Below, one piece after another: positions 12,239 to 25,620 of a DNA stretch of 64,000 nucleotides (its first letter is position 1; each line of letters begins with the position of its first letter). The translations under genes and the position numbers were made by a program. A model generated the notes under the pieces. That model searched no databases, was not told the origin of the DNA, and saw only the letters and a list, made by a program, of their open reading frames with translations. The DNA lies in contig JAGFNQ010001620.1 in the NCBI GenBank assembly GCA_024364735.1, positions 372,583 through 436,582 of the forward strand, given 5' to 3'. The stretch is from Boesenbergia rotunda (lineage: Eukaryota; Streptophyta; Magnoliopsida; Zingiberales; Zingiberaceae).

Positions 12239-15200
12239 TCAGTTCACTTGCTGTTGGCTTCCGTAAAATGCATAAGGCCCGTATGGAACTGCTGCGTACA
12301 TGCCTGGGTAGTGAGGAGCTAAGCTGTATCCGTCGTACATTTGGCCCCTGTAATAGGCACCATTCCACCATTTGCCCCGCTCAGCTCTCAACTGTTGACA
12401 AAAGTAAAAAAGAACCAACAGATTAGAGGTTCTGGACTTTAATGATTTTGCATTTGGATACGAGAATAAAATGGTTGATTACTTCACATAGTACCTACTC
12501 TCGAAATTCTTTCAAATTGAGTCTCTGCTTAAAATTCTTTCAAATGCATGACAAACTCTCGGTGTTGTCTTAATGATGGCATGTTATTAATAAGGTTGCC
12601 ACTTGCCATAGGTATATATGGCATTCTACATAAACTAAATTGAATGGAATTCTACATGGCATTTAATCTATATGCAATTTGCGAAGTTAACATGAGAGCT
12701 GATAATGTTTAAGAAGAAAATTGAACAAAAATGACTAAAGTTGAGTTCCGATGAAGGCCTTAATTGAAATATCTTAAGATTATGTATTTAACTAGGACTT
12801 TCTAATGGACTATATTTTATGTATCTCACTGTTAAAATATCAAATACTAAAAGCACAGATTTTCCCCTTACAAAACCAATGCAGCCTATCCGACTCATTC
12901 AACTATGAAATTTCTCAATAAAAGAAACATGCAAGACCAAACTAAATCGGGGCAAACAAAATAGTGGTACCATTACATGTAGTCTTATGGTCAGTGAAAA
13001 CAACTCTAAAGTTGCAGACCATTCTACAGAGATGCATGATGCTGGGGGTACTGGTCGTATGTGGCTCTTCATTATTTTGTTGATAATATTCTGAATATTA
13101 TAACGAGAACAATATCATGGTGCCTTAACTAGCTGGGGACAGTTAAATACATGGGAAATTCTCAAACATTTTAGCAACATTATAGTTCACAATAATTTGA
13201 AATAATGGTCTCCAAATATCCATGTATAAATAAATTGATGAAGCTATTTCTGTTTTATCACACGGGGAAGAGCCAGGGTACCTAGTTGCACTGCATGGGA
13301 CCGCCAAGCATATTTGGCAATCAATTTTTTAAATAGTAAGACTTAATCGATCACATTTCAAATTGGGAAGGAAAGATCTCTTTAACCTAGTGAGAACTCT
13401 ATGAAGATCTGAAGTTCTGAACAGTTATGCAAAACCCTGATTTGGCCTCAGAAGATTTATTGGATGTCGAATACAATGAATGAGCATAGTATTACCTAAA
13501 CCTTAAGAAGATTTTTTTATGCAGAAAATTAATGAATTTGCTTAACTGAGTAAACATGAATAAGCTGTCTCCCAATTATCAGGGTTGACTTTTGATTCTC
13601 AATGATGATAAAACAACAGGAGTCAAAGGGTTACCTGTTTATTAGCAGGGATGCGACCCCATGATAGACGAACTGTTTGCTTGCCAATGGTCGTACCATC
13701 TAATTGTTGTATTGCTTCTTCAGCATCACTTCTGCATGGTTTGAAAGGAAAAAAATACATATATGCACATAGAATAGAATTGTACGTTAATATAACATTT
13801 ATACTTATAAATGCCTAGAACATAAATTAACGGTAAGTACCTACGAACAAAAAGAACAAAACCACATTGTTTTCCTGCAGGAATTTTAACCGACACTATC
13901 TCCCCATATTGAAGAAAAGTTTCTTTGAGAACATCTTCACTGATATCTGGATCCAGCCCTCCAACAAATACCTTCACAACAAAATGTATTGTCAAAGGAA
14001 CATGAAAAATATGAAGCACGTCTACTAATGTGTGCAAGAAAAAATCCCTTACTGTTGTATTATCCGAATCTACATCTGATTGGGACCCAGCTGAAGGTGA
14101 ACCAATTGATCTAAAACCACCTAAAGCATCCATGATTTGTGGTTAAATGAATATTCATTTCTAAAAACAGATTATGCCAGGAATGGAATAAAAATTTTAA
14201 TCCACGCGCTTGCAAGAACTTGAGTGAAAAACTTCATTAAAATATATCTATAGAGCCACTGGCCAGATAATATAAGTCTTTCCAGCTAAAAACAAATGGC
14301 CAAGATTTACTAACGTGCTAATGTAGGGTTGTATACAACGAAATAAATCATACAAATTAAAACTAGCACAATGTAAGCAAAATAAATAGAGGATGTAACA
14401 TAAAAATAAGACTTCAGTATAGCATTTTTCACAAAGACTGAGGAAGCTCATGATAAAAGACCACTTATTCAGTAATGTAAATACAAAATCCATGAAATAT
14501 ATATGATTCCATCAACTGAAAACATTACTCAGGGCTGCCTGGACATTAAATCCATAGATAAACTATGACCTGAAGTTCTGAAAACTATTTGTAGAAGACC
14601 ACTGTATCAGCAAACAGGAACTTCAAATGAAGAATTTTAGTTCAGTCACACATACCAGAAGACTTCCTAGGAGTAGCAAGGCCAATTCGCATGGGCCTAG
14701 TAGAACAGTAACACCCTTCATCTCAGTGATAGCAAGCTTCTTTTCATTCTCATCTCCAAATCTTACAAATCCATAACCTCTTGAACGCCCAGTATTTGCA
14801 TCAACAACAACTTTTGCACCTTTTACTGAGGAGTATTTAATGGAAAAGGTTTCAAGCAGAAGTTCGTCTGTAACATCAGAAGCTAAATCACCTACAAAAA
14901 TAGAGTGATCAGAAGCAACATCTGAACGCTTATCGCCCATGCTAAATGATGCCCAATTTAACCGGAACAACTGATCTGTGTTCGGCATAAAATGACTACT
15001 GAAGTCCTGAAGGATTTTTTCAGCAGTAACATGTGAGTGAAACTCAACAAACCCATAACCCTCTGATTGTCCAGTCTGCTTATTGCGGATAACTTTTATG
15101 GAGACAACCTGCATGGGATGTTGTTGGTTCAACATAGAACATAAGGTTGTTTTGAATTGCCTGGTGACATAGAGTAATTGAAAGTACTAGGATAAGGCAT

Positions 15201-18200
15201 TGTTCTTGTTTAAATGAAACAAACAACTTGCACCAAAAGAAAATTTAATAAGATCATTTTGTTTTAATCTGAGCAAGCTTTGAGATCATTCATTCCACTA
15301 GTATACAGAAGAGTTATATTTGAAAAGGATACAATTGAACTCCAATAAGATGAAGATAATACAAATTGATTTGTTGTGGTCCTATTTGCTCCCAGAAATA
15401 TCAAGGGGGTTGAAGGTTAAGAAATAGGAAATATTGAGATTGCAGGTGGATATCTCCAATTCCCATTCAGACCAGCTAATACAAATAAAGACTAGCTGGA
15501 CAAGTCAACTATAGTGTATATAGCACATCGAAAAAGTTCAGCCACAAATAGAAAATAGATATAGACCATTATGTAATCTGGCCAGCGGTGGGATATCATG
15601 GTGTACGCCTAGCCTGCGGCGCCTGGGCGGCCTGGGCGCCGCCCACAGCGGCGAAGCCACACCTGGGCTAGGGTGGGCTCTAGCCACACCCACTTCTCGC
15701 GAGGAGAAGAGGAAGGAAAAGCAGACGAAGAGAGGGCGCGGCGGCGGCTAGGGTTCCACGCGACTACGCGAGGAAGAAGGGAAGCCGGAGACTTCAAAAT
15801 CGCGAGAAGACGCCCACGCGAGGATGAAGGGCTGAAGGAGGAAGAAGAAGTAGGGCTCGGCGGGCGCTGGCTCGCTGCTGCGTCGGCGTCGGGGCAGAGA
15901 GGAATCGGGGAGAAGAAACGGCGAGAAATGCTTTTGGGAGAAGATTTTAGGGTTCTTTAATGTTTTGGCTTTTTAAAAAAAAGCCCCTCCTCGTTGGTTA
16001 ATTCCAACTAGATCCCTAATTTGCAAAGAGACCACTCCTAAAATTTCAACTTTAACAACAACTCAGCCCAACCTTTTCCAATTATAAAGTTTAATTAAAT
16101 CAAAATCAACTTACAAATTTTAATTAAATAAAAAATTTTATATTATACCAATTAAAGCAAATAGAAAAATTTTAAATTATAATCAGCCCTAGGTAATTTA
16201 AAAGTCTGGCTACGCCCCTAGCCGCCCAGGTCAGTTTTTTTTAAAAAAAATAAAGAAATTTGATATAAAAGTATAGAAAAGTGGGATTCGAGAAGAAATA
16301 TTGTTAGCTTATTTCTGGTTTCCTAATAATTACAGCAAATCAAATCAAATCTGGTTAGCTTATTGAAGCTCAAGGAGGAATATGGTTAGCTTATGGATAG
16401 CCTTTATGACTTGGATCTGTTTATAGTATTACCAAAAATACTATATACCAAAAATACTATATGCCAAATACTATATGACTTGGAATAGTACTATAAACAG
16501 TAAAAACGCCTAGGCCCCGCCGAGGCCGCCTAGGCGCTAGGCGGTAGTCCTCCGCCCGACTGCCGCCTAGCGATTTTTACAACCTTGATTCCCATGCAGA
16601 CAAGCTAATACAAATAAGGACTAGCTCATCATGTCAACCATAGTGTATATATACCATTCACCAAAGTTCAGCAAGCAAATTATTTTGTGCAAACTATTCA
16701 GAAAAAAGGTTTGTTCAAAGGTCCATTTTTGGTGGACATCAAGATTCTGAGACAAGCATAGTATCAAAATAAGATCATACTTCAGAAATCAGACTCCTCC
16801 AGTCTATACAAGATGATTATAACACAATAATCAGCAGCCAAGATATTGTTCATGAAAATGCATTTCATGTCATGGTAAAAGTATTGTTCTTAACTTAAAG
16901 AACTAACAAAAACTGAACTAACAGGAGAATATTCCAAGTTTTTAACCATCATATTCATTATTGAATATGTTATGACAGCAGCCAGCAAACATTCATAACA
17001 AAACACAATAAATGACGTGCCATGTTGGGCAGCACAGTCAAAAAATGTTCTATTCTGCTCAAATGTTGAAACACAATATTAATTGAAACAACTAATCGCT
17101 CTTGTGCCACTTGTGCTGATCATCCCAATGACTATCACACTGTGCTAGAACTCAACACACAAGGCATACATCAAGATAAATTCTAAAGCAACCTACAATT
17201 GTTTAACGAAGACATTTGTTCCTTGGGGAAATTATTTTGATATTGGTAAGTTGATATCATAATATGTATGTCTATTGGTTGCAACTGGGTATTCAAAACA
17301 GATGCCAAAGGTAACATAAAGGTTTTAAGGAATTATGAGAAGAAAAAAATCACACAAAAAAGGGATTGATCATCATGAAACCTTCACACCGTCAACATAT
17401 TATGAGAGGACAGCAAATGAGTGTCTAGTTGGCTAATTAAAAAAATCCATTGAATCCATCTATAGGCTATAGCAAGCATCCAAAAGTGGAATTTAAAGTT
17501 TGATAAGCTGATGATAATTGATTTGGGTTTAGAAGAAAATTAAGTAGATTAATGCATAAACCAAGTGAGTGCAAATTTGTCTTTGTTGTGTTGTATGTTG
17601 ATGATGTTTTACTTTGAAAACAATGACATGGGCCATCTAAATAATTGCAAACAATTTTTAAGGAGATCGTTAAACACAAAAGGTTCTGAAATCAACTCAT
17701 ATCTTATTGCCCTTAACCGCAGGCAAATCACCAACTTTAAAGCTTTCAATGCCGAACCTTTAAGGAAATGTTTAATGTCGATCTTCTGAGATAGTCCTAA
17801 CATTTTACAAGATTTGTCTCTATGAACTCAATCCCCAGATAAAGGGGTCTTCTTCAAGCTACTAAATCCAACATGTCTGCTGTTTGTCCGTCCATGGATG
17901 TTTTCAGGATTTAATATAACAAAAAATAACCTCTCTACATTTAATTTAGAACCAATCTGATGAAATTTATGGAAAAGACTATCGTGTACAATCTAATCTA
18001 ATCTTTAAAACTAAATCTATCATAAATAAACGTTTTCTGACCAAGCATAGCACTTGTTTGCTTAAAATTTAAGACCTTTAATTTTTCTAAGTGTCTAGCA
18101 GAAATTAAGAAACTATCCACCTCCTATGTGAATACAATATATATATATTTAAAAAAAAACCATTTACTTCATTTTCGCGAATCAGCTGGGTTATATCAAA

Positions 18201-18735
18201 AGTAAAATTGCTTAGACCAACTTAATCGAAGGAATCAGAAATACCCAACCCCACACATCAATTGAAGAAAGCAAAATATGTTTTCATCTTAAGAAGAAAA
18301 ATACCACTAGGCAAAGAAATTCCAAATCCTGACCTCACCGGTGTGGCCGAAGCAGCTGTGTAGGTAGTTCTCGTCCATCCAGTACTGGAGGTCCCCTACC
18401 CAGATCGTCCGTTTCTCCTCGTCCGCCGCCGCATCCCCGCACTGCTGGTTGCGGCTGGGTTTCAGCGGAGGCAGCGGAGGTGGTGTCGGTGGCTGGTAGT
18501 AGGGCACGAATCCGTGTCCGAAGGGAGGCGGCGGCGGCGCCATCATAGGGTGCTGCATCACCATCGCCGGCGCCGGGTACCGCACGGCCGCCCAACCCTG
18601 TGAAGGAGGTGGCGGTGTTCGCCTCGGATCTATACCACCCGCAGATTGCATCGTCGCCGCCGTTGCGCTCAGGTCCAACGAGCGAGGCGGAGCCGCAACG
18701 GGAGGGAGGCCAAAGAGAGATCTCACGGAAGCCAA
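12239..18735 (-). CDS. RBP47: RBP47-type three-RRM RNA-binding protein, broken by a 1-base deletion
   Basis: Exons on the minus strand: 18735-18334, 15108-14656, 14120-14053, 13971-13841, 13731-13635 and 12391-12239 (stop). The Pro/Met-rich N-terminus precedes RRM1 (from about residue 109, RTIWVGDLQYWMDENYL), RRM2 (from about 203, SIFVGDL ... RGYGFVRF) and RRM3 (about 309-380, VFVGGLDPDIS ... CGFVLF). The C-terminus is Tyr/Gly-rich. Plant RBP47/RBP45 proteins bind U-rich or poly(A) RNA and enter stress granules; RBP47 fits the sequence best. The exon sum is 1304, one short of a multiple of three. Exon 2 loses frame between 14709 and 14710, after about residue 267, inside RRM2; the downstream sequence resumes family-like residues in the next frame. 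It is either a recent pseudogene allele or a sequencing error. The RRMs downstream look well conserved, which favours recent loss or an error. Confidence 0.87.
15458..16680. repeat. Direct repeats flanking a ~1-kb insertion in RBP47 intron 1
   Basis: About 93 bp at 15458-15550 recurs at 16587-16680 with roughly one mismatch in five (shared phrases agctaatacaaataa, actagct, atagtgtatata, aaagttcagc). The DNA between them is distinct: a GC-rich block at 15600-15960 with 'cctgggcggc' phrases that reappear inverted near 16210-16225, an AT-rich stretch, and a second 'cgcctaggc'-rich patch at 16505-16575. It looks like one or two nested transposon relics flanked by a duplicated piece of intron. The reading frames in the GC block (15673-15960 +, 15609-15797 -) match no family I know. 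Confidence 0.5.
17265..17790 (+). pseudogene. Copia reverse transcriptase relic in RBP47 intron 1
   Basis: Two blocks of a Copia reverse transcriptase survive on the plus strand, opposite to the host gene. About 17275-17340 reads CNWVFKTDAKGNIKVL, the N-terminal RT block. About 17575-17700 includes LYVDD, the catalytic motif, followed by an END-type block. Stops and frame changes lie between them. No LTRs or integrase were found beside it. It is a dead fragment only a few hundred bases long. Confidence 0.72.
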
Positions 18736-19600
18736 TCAGAGGCTTTAAATAGTGAATCATTTCCGAGTGGAGGTTTGATATCAACCGTCGGATCTAACAA
18801 ATAGGCATCGCGGATCGGCGAAAGTGTCTCGTGGGAAGCCCAGTCACAGTTTTGACCAGATCCACGCTCCGTAACGGAAAGTGACAACGTTCCGGTTTAA
18901 TACATGACGCCACCCTTTTTTTTCCATTTTATAAATTATTAAAAGAAACACTCTTTACAATTAAAAAGTCAATTTCATTATTATTATCATTATTATTATA
19001 GCAACCATAAATTGATTTAACTAGATCAATATAATTTTTTTTATAAACTTAATAAACTATTAATTAAAATTATTTTAAAATAATTTACATTATCATTAAC
19101 TTATTGTAGCAGTTGTTAATTAAATACTACAAGTAACAAACATCTACAAACAAGGGCAAAACACTTTTTATCAATAACCAATTTAAGTTTGGAAAACAAG
19201 AAAGTAAACCATCACAAAATTCTCAAACACTTCATTTCTCCAATACAGTTAGTCACAAATAATCTCGAGAATACACAAACTTAAGATATCAACAAGGGCA
19301 AACAGCAGAATTCCTTTTGATGCTTTGGAGAAATTTTCGACTCGTTCCTTTTCTTTGCTGATGATGCTTCAACAAAAATAAATAAACTAGGCAGCGAGAA
19401 AGGACCTGACTATACATCATCAAGTGCTCTTGTGGAGAATTTTCTGGCTGTTGTCTTTCAACAAGGATTGAAAGAGGAAAATCTTAGGGGAAAAAAAAAT
19501 CCCTAGCCTTCGTAGCTTGCACTCAAATGGCAAAGTTTGATGTTGGCAAGGACTTCGGCGAGTATAGCATCCCAATATTGACAGGGTTCACTTTGATAAT

Positions 19601-22600
19601 CTACAGTGTGTAGTCCGCATTCAGAAAACTTTCATACTCAGTACCTTTAAGAGCATTGACAACAACTTCCCAGTTGTCAACCTGCTTGTCCAGTGGTTTT
19701 CGGTGTATCTTAACATGACGGCTAACCAGATGCCTATGGGGTAATCTCAAGAAATCTAGAACATCAACCAGCTTCTGGAGGGGAATGAAAGTATTTTTTT
19801 TTAAGAATAAGTGTAAATAACAAGTGATAATTCTACATAAGTTATCAGAGAACTCACAATGTGGTTCAAGATGAGATCCTCATAGTACAAAACCATGTGT
19901 CGAGTGTTGGTGAAGGAACCCAGAGCATTTTTAACACACTCATCGGAGTACCTGAGGTTGGACATCATTTCTGTTGCATTGATGGAGGGCTTATACTTTG
20001 CAAGCACATCAGCCTGAAAGTGAGTAATGCACTTATACAGCATGGTGTTTGTGAGAAAATATCATCTATGATTGATAAATGTAAATAAATCACCTCATAT
20101 TGGGAGTGCACATGAGCTTTATGTTTGCCATTTAATTGCTTTGCTATGCGATCATGATCATTTGCAAGTTGTGAAACCATACGACGAAGTAAGTTTCTTC
20201 TGAACAAGAGTATTGCAGACACCCCTCTTTCATTGAAGTATTTGACTATTTCTTCATAATTACCCATAAGACCCTGTATATCACAGGAACAATGTTATCA
20301 GCAGAGAGGTTTACTTTTCTAGAGTTGAGTGCTCAAGAAAAGTCCTGAGAGATTATAATAATAAAAGGTTGGCAAGGCCGAGCCAGGCTAGGCACAAAGG
20401 CTGCTCAGGCAATGTGCTGAGACAGTAATGGATTGGCACGTGTGCCAAGTGCAGCACGTACCACACTGAAGCTGTACAGAATACAACACTACTAAAACCA
20501 ATCACAATCCTTAAGATATCATCGAGACTAAAGATGCCTCATATAAGATAATTCATGTTGAGATTCATTAGAGATTATTATTAATAGTGATGAAGAAAGA
20601 GTGCAATCTAAGAAATGCAAGTTTGCATTGCAACTCTTCTTCAAGGTTGAAGAGACACCTTACTCGCTATGTCAAACCTCGTAATTGTTGTTGCTCAAGC
20701 AATTTAGGTTTTCACTTCTAGTAGTCTTACCATTTACTTAACTCACTGAATATATGCTGCAGCTTACTCATTTTACTGAACTCAAATATATGCTGAAGTA
20801 CGACTCATCATTTTCAATGATTGATCGTAAAGATTTTAATTATTTGTCAAGGCATTAACAACCTTCATCTAATAGAATCTTTGGAAACATAATGCAATCT
20901 AGCACATTAGAGTTTTAAAAATAAGCTCATTATTATTTTTGAAAGTTTTAAATATAGAATTGCATTAACACTCTTATCTATGTACTAGCAATTATAATTC
21001 TCCTTTTTTATACATTTGTTGCTCTCCACCCTACATAGATAATAACTTTTTACTGTAAAATTATTAGTTTTAATATTTAGAATATCCTGATAATGCATCT
21101 ACAATTCTTGCAAATATTTATAGTGTAGCATATGCTTATGGTATAACTGAAAAAAAAAAGCATTTTCGTAATGTTTGCTAATGCATCATCAAACAGTGAT
21201 GCTACTATAATTAGTTTGAAATCTAAATTTAATCCTATAATAAATAGTAAACTTTTTCATCTTCATTGTATTGGTTATATTTTAAATTAGTATATTCATG
21301 ATTGTTTAATCAAATAATTAGTGAATGTGAAAATCATATTAGAGTAATTATGTATACTTATTCTTAAGATTTTAGGCACCAAGATTTCCAATATATATAT
21401 TGTCGCGACATAAACAGAAGATGTAAAAAAAAAGTTTCAGTGTTGTACAACATTAATGGAACTCTGGAAGAAAAAAATTGATTTTTAGAACTATTATATT
21501 CTTCTATTACTATTCCAGTGGTTAATTACTAACTTCTCATTTATTATTATATAGTTTTAAGTAATATTAGTACATTATTTAATGATCATAAATATGATTA
21601 AAATTTAGATTAGATAATTACAATCATGAAAAAATGGAAAAAAAACATTGGACAATTAATAAAATATTGGATTTATATTGAAGGTGATAATATTTGTAAT
21701 ATATTTTGCATACTTGTAGTTTTAAATCCAAATGTTTATTTGGTAATACACAAGTAGGTTTAATACTTAAGACCATCAATATTCTTCTTATGAGGGTCGT
21801 AACATACATCCATCACCGACTCATCATCATTTGAGTCAATAGAGCAGAGAAGAAGATATAAATTTAAATAATGAAGTGAATGAAATAACTTAAATTTTAA
21901 CTTGAATCAGTATCCAAGTGATTTACATGTTTTAGATCAGTGGAAAAGACAAACAAGGATTTACCCTATCATTCTCCCTATGGCATATGATATCCTAATT
22001 TTTCATTTATATAAAGCACATCGAGGTCTTCTTTTAGAGCAGATAATCAAGTGCTGGATGAGTGTGTCTGCATATGATTACTTGCAGTGAAGTTTTTTTG
22101 AAAGGTTAGCAAACAAAAAAAAAACAACTCGTACCAAAGCATTACTAGAAGAACAAAAGGCAGCAAAAATTGGATCCATTTCTCACACACCATGCAAGGA
22201 TAATCTGTGGATCAAGGGTTCGAGCCCTCAAGCGATTGCTTCACTATAAAATATTTGGCAGGGGATAACGAATCCTTTGTCCTTTTCCCATGTTTCCATA
22301 TGGTTGACGGACAATGAACAGTTTCCCGATAGGCAGAACATATGGATAGAAATTGATGGAATACAACTATTCTTCAATTGGGCATTTCTGACTTCTCATA
22401 AAGCCAGTAAGATACGATTGATCTTAGGAGAAAACCAAGGAACTTTGACAAACTGCCCATTATAAACATGTATGCTGAACCCAATATACTCAAATGCATG
22501 TTACCATCTGCATACATAATCTATGCTAGTAGAAAAGGGAAGCAGTAAGAGAGGTTGTTGAAACTTATCAAAGTGAAGACAGGAAAGCATGGAACCTAAG

Positions 22601-25025
22601 AAGTCAGGTGCCTAGCTAGATTTTGAAAAAACTTGGTTAACTCTCTAGCTGAGGTCTTAGATTTGTTCAGGTTACATGATCAGGCTTCTTAATTCAACAC
22701 ACCTTGATACACTAGTTCAGTGCTGAAATTCCATCTTCATGTCAGACAAGCAGCCTCAAAGAGCGACTTATTTGATCTTATATCTCTGGTAATGCACTGG
22801 TCTAATGGCAAAAGCACTGATTGGATATTGTTAGTTCAGTGGCTAAGATATAACTTCCATATCCCACCTAAAAAATAATCAATTAGAATCATAATGCCTC
22901 CACCAATATACAGTGGTGCTAGCAAGACCACATGGTGGACATATAGCCTCACTTTATGCGTATGATGACAAGCCTCAGTCCCAGTTGGCAGCAGCATGGA
23001 GGAGTCATCAAGGTCCTAGAAAAAGCCTCCAGCTGAGAATCTATATCTTCTCCTTTGAAATCCTGATATTGATTAGTCGCCTAAGTGCCTTTCTCCTCCA
23101 TTTTATGATGAGAAGACAATTATGATAACTTCAGCATTTGAGACTGAGAGTATTGTTCTTTAGGTTCAACTTATCTAATTGAAGGTGGAGTGCACAGAGT
23201 TCAAGGTTCTTATCCCTGTTTACCTTGTCAAAATATTGAGAGGATAGGATGTTGTTTGCGACTCCATTAGAGTCAAATCATGTTAGCCCAAAACTAGGTG
23301 GATTTCAAGTTCCTTGCCCTCCTTAACAAGTAAACTAAAATTCAGCGTTTAGTGGTTTTAGTAGCAAGAACAAGTTCATATGGTGGGTTCAGTGGTGTTT
23401 TGCAACTCACACATACCCAAAGGCATTCGTCTAGTCCCAAATTGGAAGTTGAGTTAATAGAGGGGTTATAATACTTAAGCAAGTTAAATACGATAAATTA
23501 GGTAAGCAGTTTGGATAGTAGCTAGGTGAATAGGTCCATCAAATTAATGTCAGGTTTTTCTAGAATGGATAGGTGATGATGTCATGGTATTAAAGCACAC
23601 CTAGTTTCAAGGAGGTGTCTCAATTGGAAAGTATTGACTACTGGAATGTATTAGCCATTGGTTGGTCTCATGTGTTCTCTCATTTAGTTGATTCCACTTT
23701 GCAGATATTTTAGTTTGAAGAGGAAGATTGGTTTGTATCTTAATTATAGACACAAAAATGGATTTTCTAATCAATGGATAATAGACACAACCATGCAAAT
23801 TTTATACCTGATTAAGCATCCATTTCAATCCAACAGCAGCCGTGCATTCATTTTTAGAAGCACTACTATACCAATCCAGATTGTAGACTTTGTCTAATGT
23901 CTGTATGATAGATGACATGTTACTCCTCCTTTCTTTGACAGAGAAGATCTCCCCATTTGAGCTAATGTTGGGGTGGCTATTAATCAGAGTCTCAAACCAA
24001 CCACTTCCAGACCTCTGCATTGACAAGATAGCGAAGAAGCGAACTGGTGTACATGCACACTCATTCCTGAATGTTTAAAACAATCACTTAACAAAATGTA
24101 GAATACCAACCAGAAGTGATAACTTGGAGATTTCAATACCTGCTAAAAGTTGCGGGTTTTGGGTAATGCACATAAGAAATTTCAGATGGTGAGATACCAG
24201 GATCACTACAAGATTCTTTTGTTACCTCAAACTTCACAACTCTAGGCATGCTCTGGTTTCCAACTTGCTTCAGGCACACTAAGCATATATAGACGCTACA
24301 AATCATAGTGGCACTTAACACAAACATTCTCAATGCAAGGTGTGATTTTTTTGGCGGCTTTATTACGCTTAACTCCTGAAAATGATGAAAGAGAGAATGT
24401 ACAGGCAATTAGGTATTTTATCCAGATAAAATGCAATGGTTTCACACTAAAAAAGAAATTTAATAGTTAACGATGATTGGATAGGTGAAATAACAGAAAA
24501 CATAAAATGAAAGATCCGGCACCAAATGAAAACTTAGTTGGAAAAAATGTCGCTAGTCGAACAGAAATATTTTAAGTGTAGACGATGCTAGAAGATATAC
24601 GAAACTTATCTCAACTGAGTTTCTCTGATTAGCATAAGTTGAACAATTCATACAGCATACAAAAGCAAAAGAAACCCTAATCTCAATAATAGATGTTAAA
24701 TACTTTATTACAACTGAAGATAATGCTGTTAGCAAGATCGAAAGGAAGGAATTTAAACATATTCTGGAGAGTGGATTGAAGGACAACCAGACAAAATAAC
24801 GCATCATGATACCTAAGAAAAATCCCAACTTGACTTAGAGTAAACGGGCAAAAATATCTTCGTCGAACGAGAACAAATCAAAGAAGCCAAAACCAAAACA
24901 AGATCAAAATCCTAACTTTCCAGCGTCTATGAGTAAACACGAGGCGTTGGATAAAAAACGAGCTCAAATGGAAATCAAGAAAGGAGAACGCGTACTTTAC
25001 TCAAAAAGAAGCACTCCTCAGCCAT
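19601..25025 (-). CDS. Single-pass membrane sulfotransferase-fold (P-loop NTPase-like) protein
   Basis: Exons 25025-24996, 24375-24140, 24066-23808, 20273-20094, 20013-19858 and 19774-19601 join to 1035 bases, 344 residues. The protein starts MAEECFFLSK, has one hydrophobic segment at about 23-46 and then a lumenal-type domain. SMQRSGSGW (104-112) is the 5'-phosphosulfate-binding loop, NISSNGEIFSVKERR follows, and the LLFRRNLLRR block near 200 is the 3'-phosphate-binding region. An HVKIHRKPLDKQVDNW block lies near the end. This matches the plant family often labelled 'P-loop NTPase superfamily' or NodH-like sulfotransferase, probably a Golgi type II enzyme using PAPS; the acceptor is unknown. 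The tiny 30-base first exon is supported by a good donor, phase and family-like N-terminus. Intron 3 is 3.5 kb. No defect seen. Confidence 0.86.
20274..23807 (-). other. Large intron 3 of the sulfotransferase gene
   Basis: 3.5 kb of AT-rich intron. I see no coding domain in it. A stretch around 22790-23600 has a repeat-like style, and a 'ggttcgagccctc' at about 22218 resembles a tRNA box B, but without a matching box A at the right distance. No element could be delimited. Confidence 0.5.
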
Positions 25026-25620
25026 TTCGCCCTTTTTATGTTCGCCGACGAGAAAGGAAGACATATGCGAAGGAGGAGGAACAAGATGAACTGTATCGGC
25101 TTCAATCCGCTGGAAGGTGAGATTTTTAAGAACCGCAGAGCGAAAGCCTCGAGTAGCAGAAGACGGCGCACGCTGCGGTGTGAATTCCGGAAGCATCAAA
25201 AACCGAGGTGGGGTTTGGTATCCCCGCACCAAAGCATTAATCCGCCACGTGAGCCAGCGGCATTGCCCCCATTCCCCCCAAATCACGCCCTCCTCCCGTT
25301 CGCCGCTCGTTCGCAGCGCCACTCTCTCCTCTCCCCTTCGGATCCTTCCGCGCCTGCGCGCCTAAGACTCCGCCTGTACGCCGAGCCAGAGGCGGCAGGC
25401 GACAAGGTCTGAGAAAACCGAGAGACAGCAAAAACACAGACGGCAGAGAAAAAGCCAACCAAATAGGGAAGAATCGAGACGCCAGAAAGAAAGGTAACAA
25501 AAAAAAACAGAAGACGTAATTCACAAGAGGAGGCTTAAGATTAGGGGAGATCTAAACTCTTGCTTAGATTTGGCGGAAGCTAATGCAGGGAAGAAATCAA
25601 CTTCCTATCGCGACATTGAT
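25026..25620 (-). promoter_or_regulatory. 5'UTR and promoter region of the sulfotransferase gene
   Basis: The DNA just upstream of the ATG at 25025 becomes GC-rich, as expected of a plant 5' region, and has a G-box core CACGTG at 25246-25251, about 221 bases upstream of the ATG. Open frames on both strands here (25038-25412 +, 24975-25322 -) are composition effects; only the short MAEECFFLSK stretch is used as coding sequence. Start of transcription not determined. Confidence 0.5.

Noticed and set aside
22205..22235. tRNA-like box B (ggttcgagccctc)
   Set aside because: No box A at a suitable distance and no cloverleaf; too little to call a tRNA or SINE.
25038..25412. Overlapping open frames on both strands upstream of the sulfotransferase gene
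   Set aside because: GC-rich 5' flank; no domain, and only the ten residues of exon 1 (25025-24996) fit a family.
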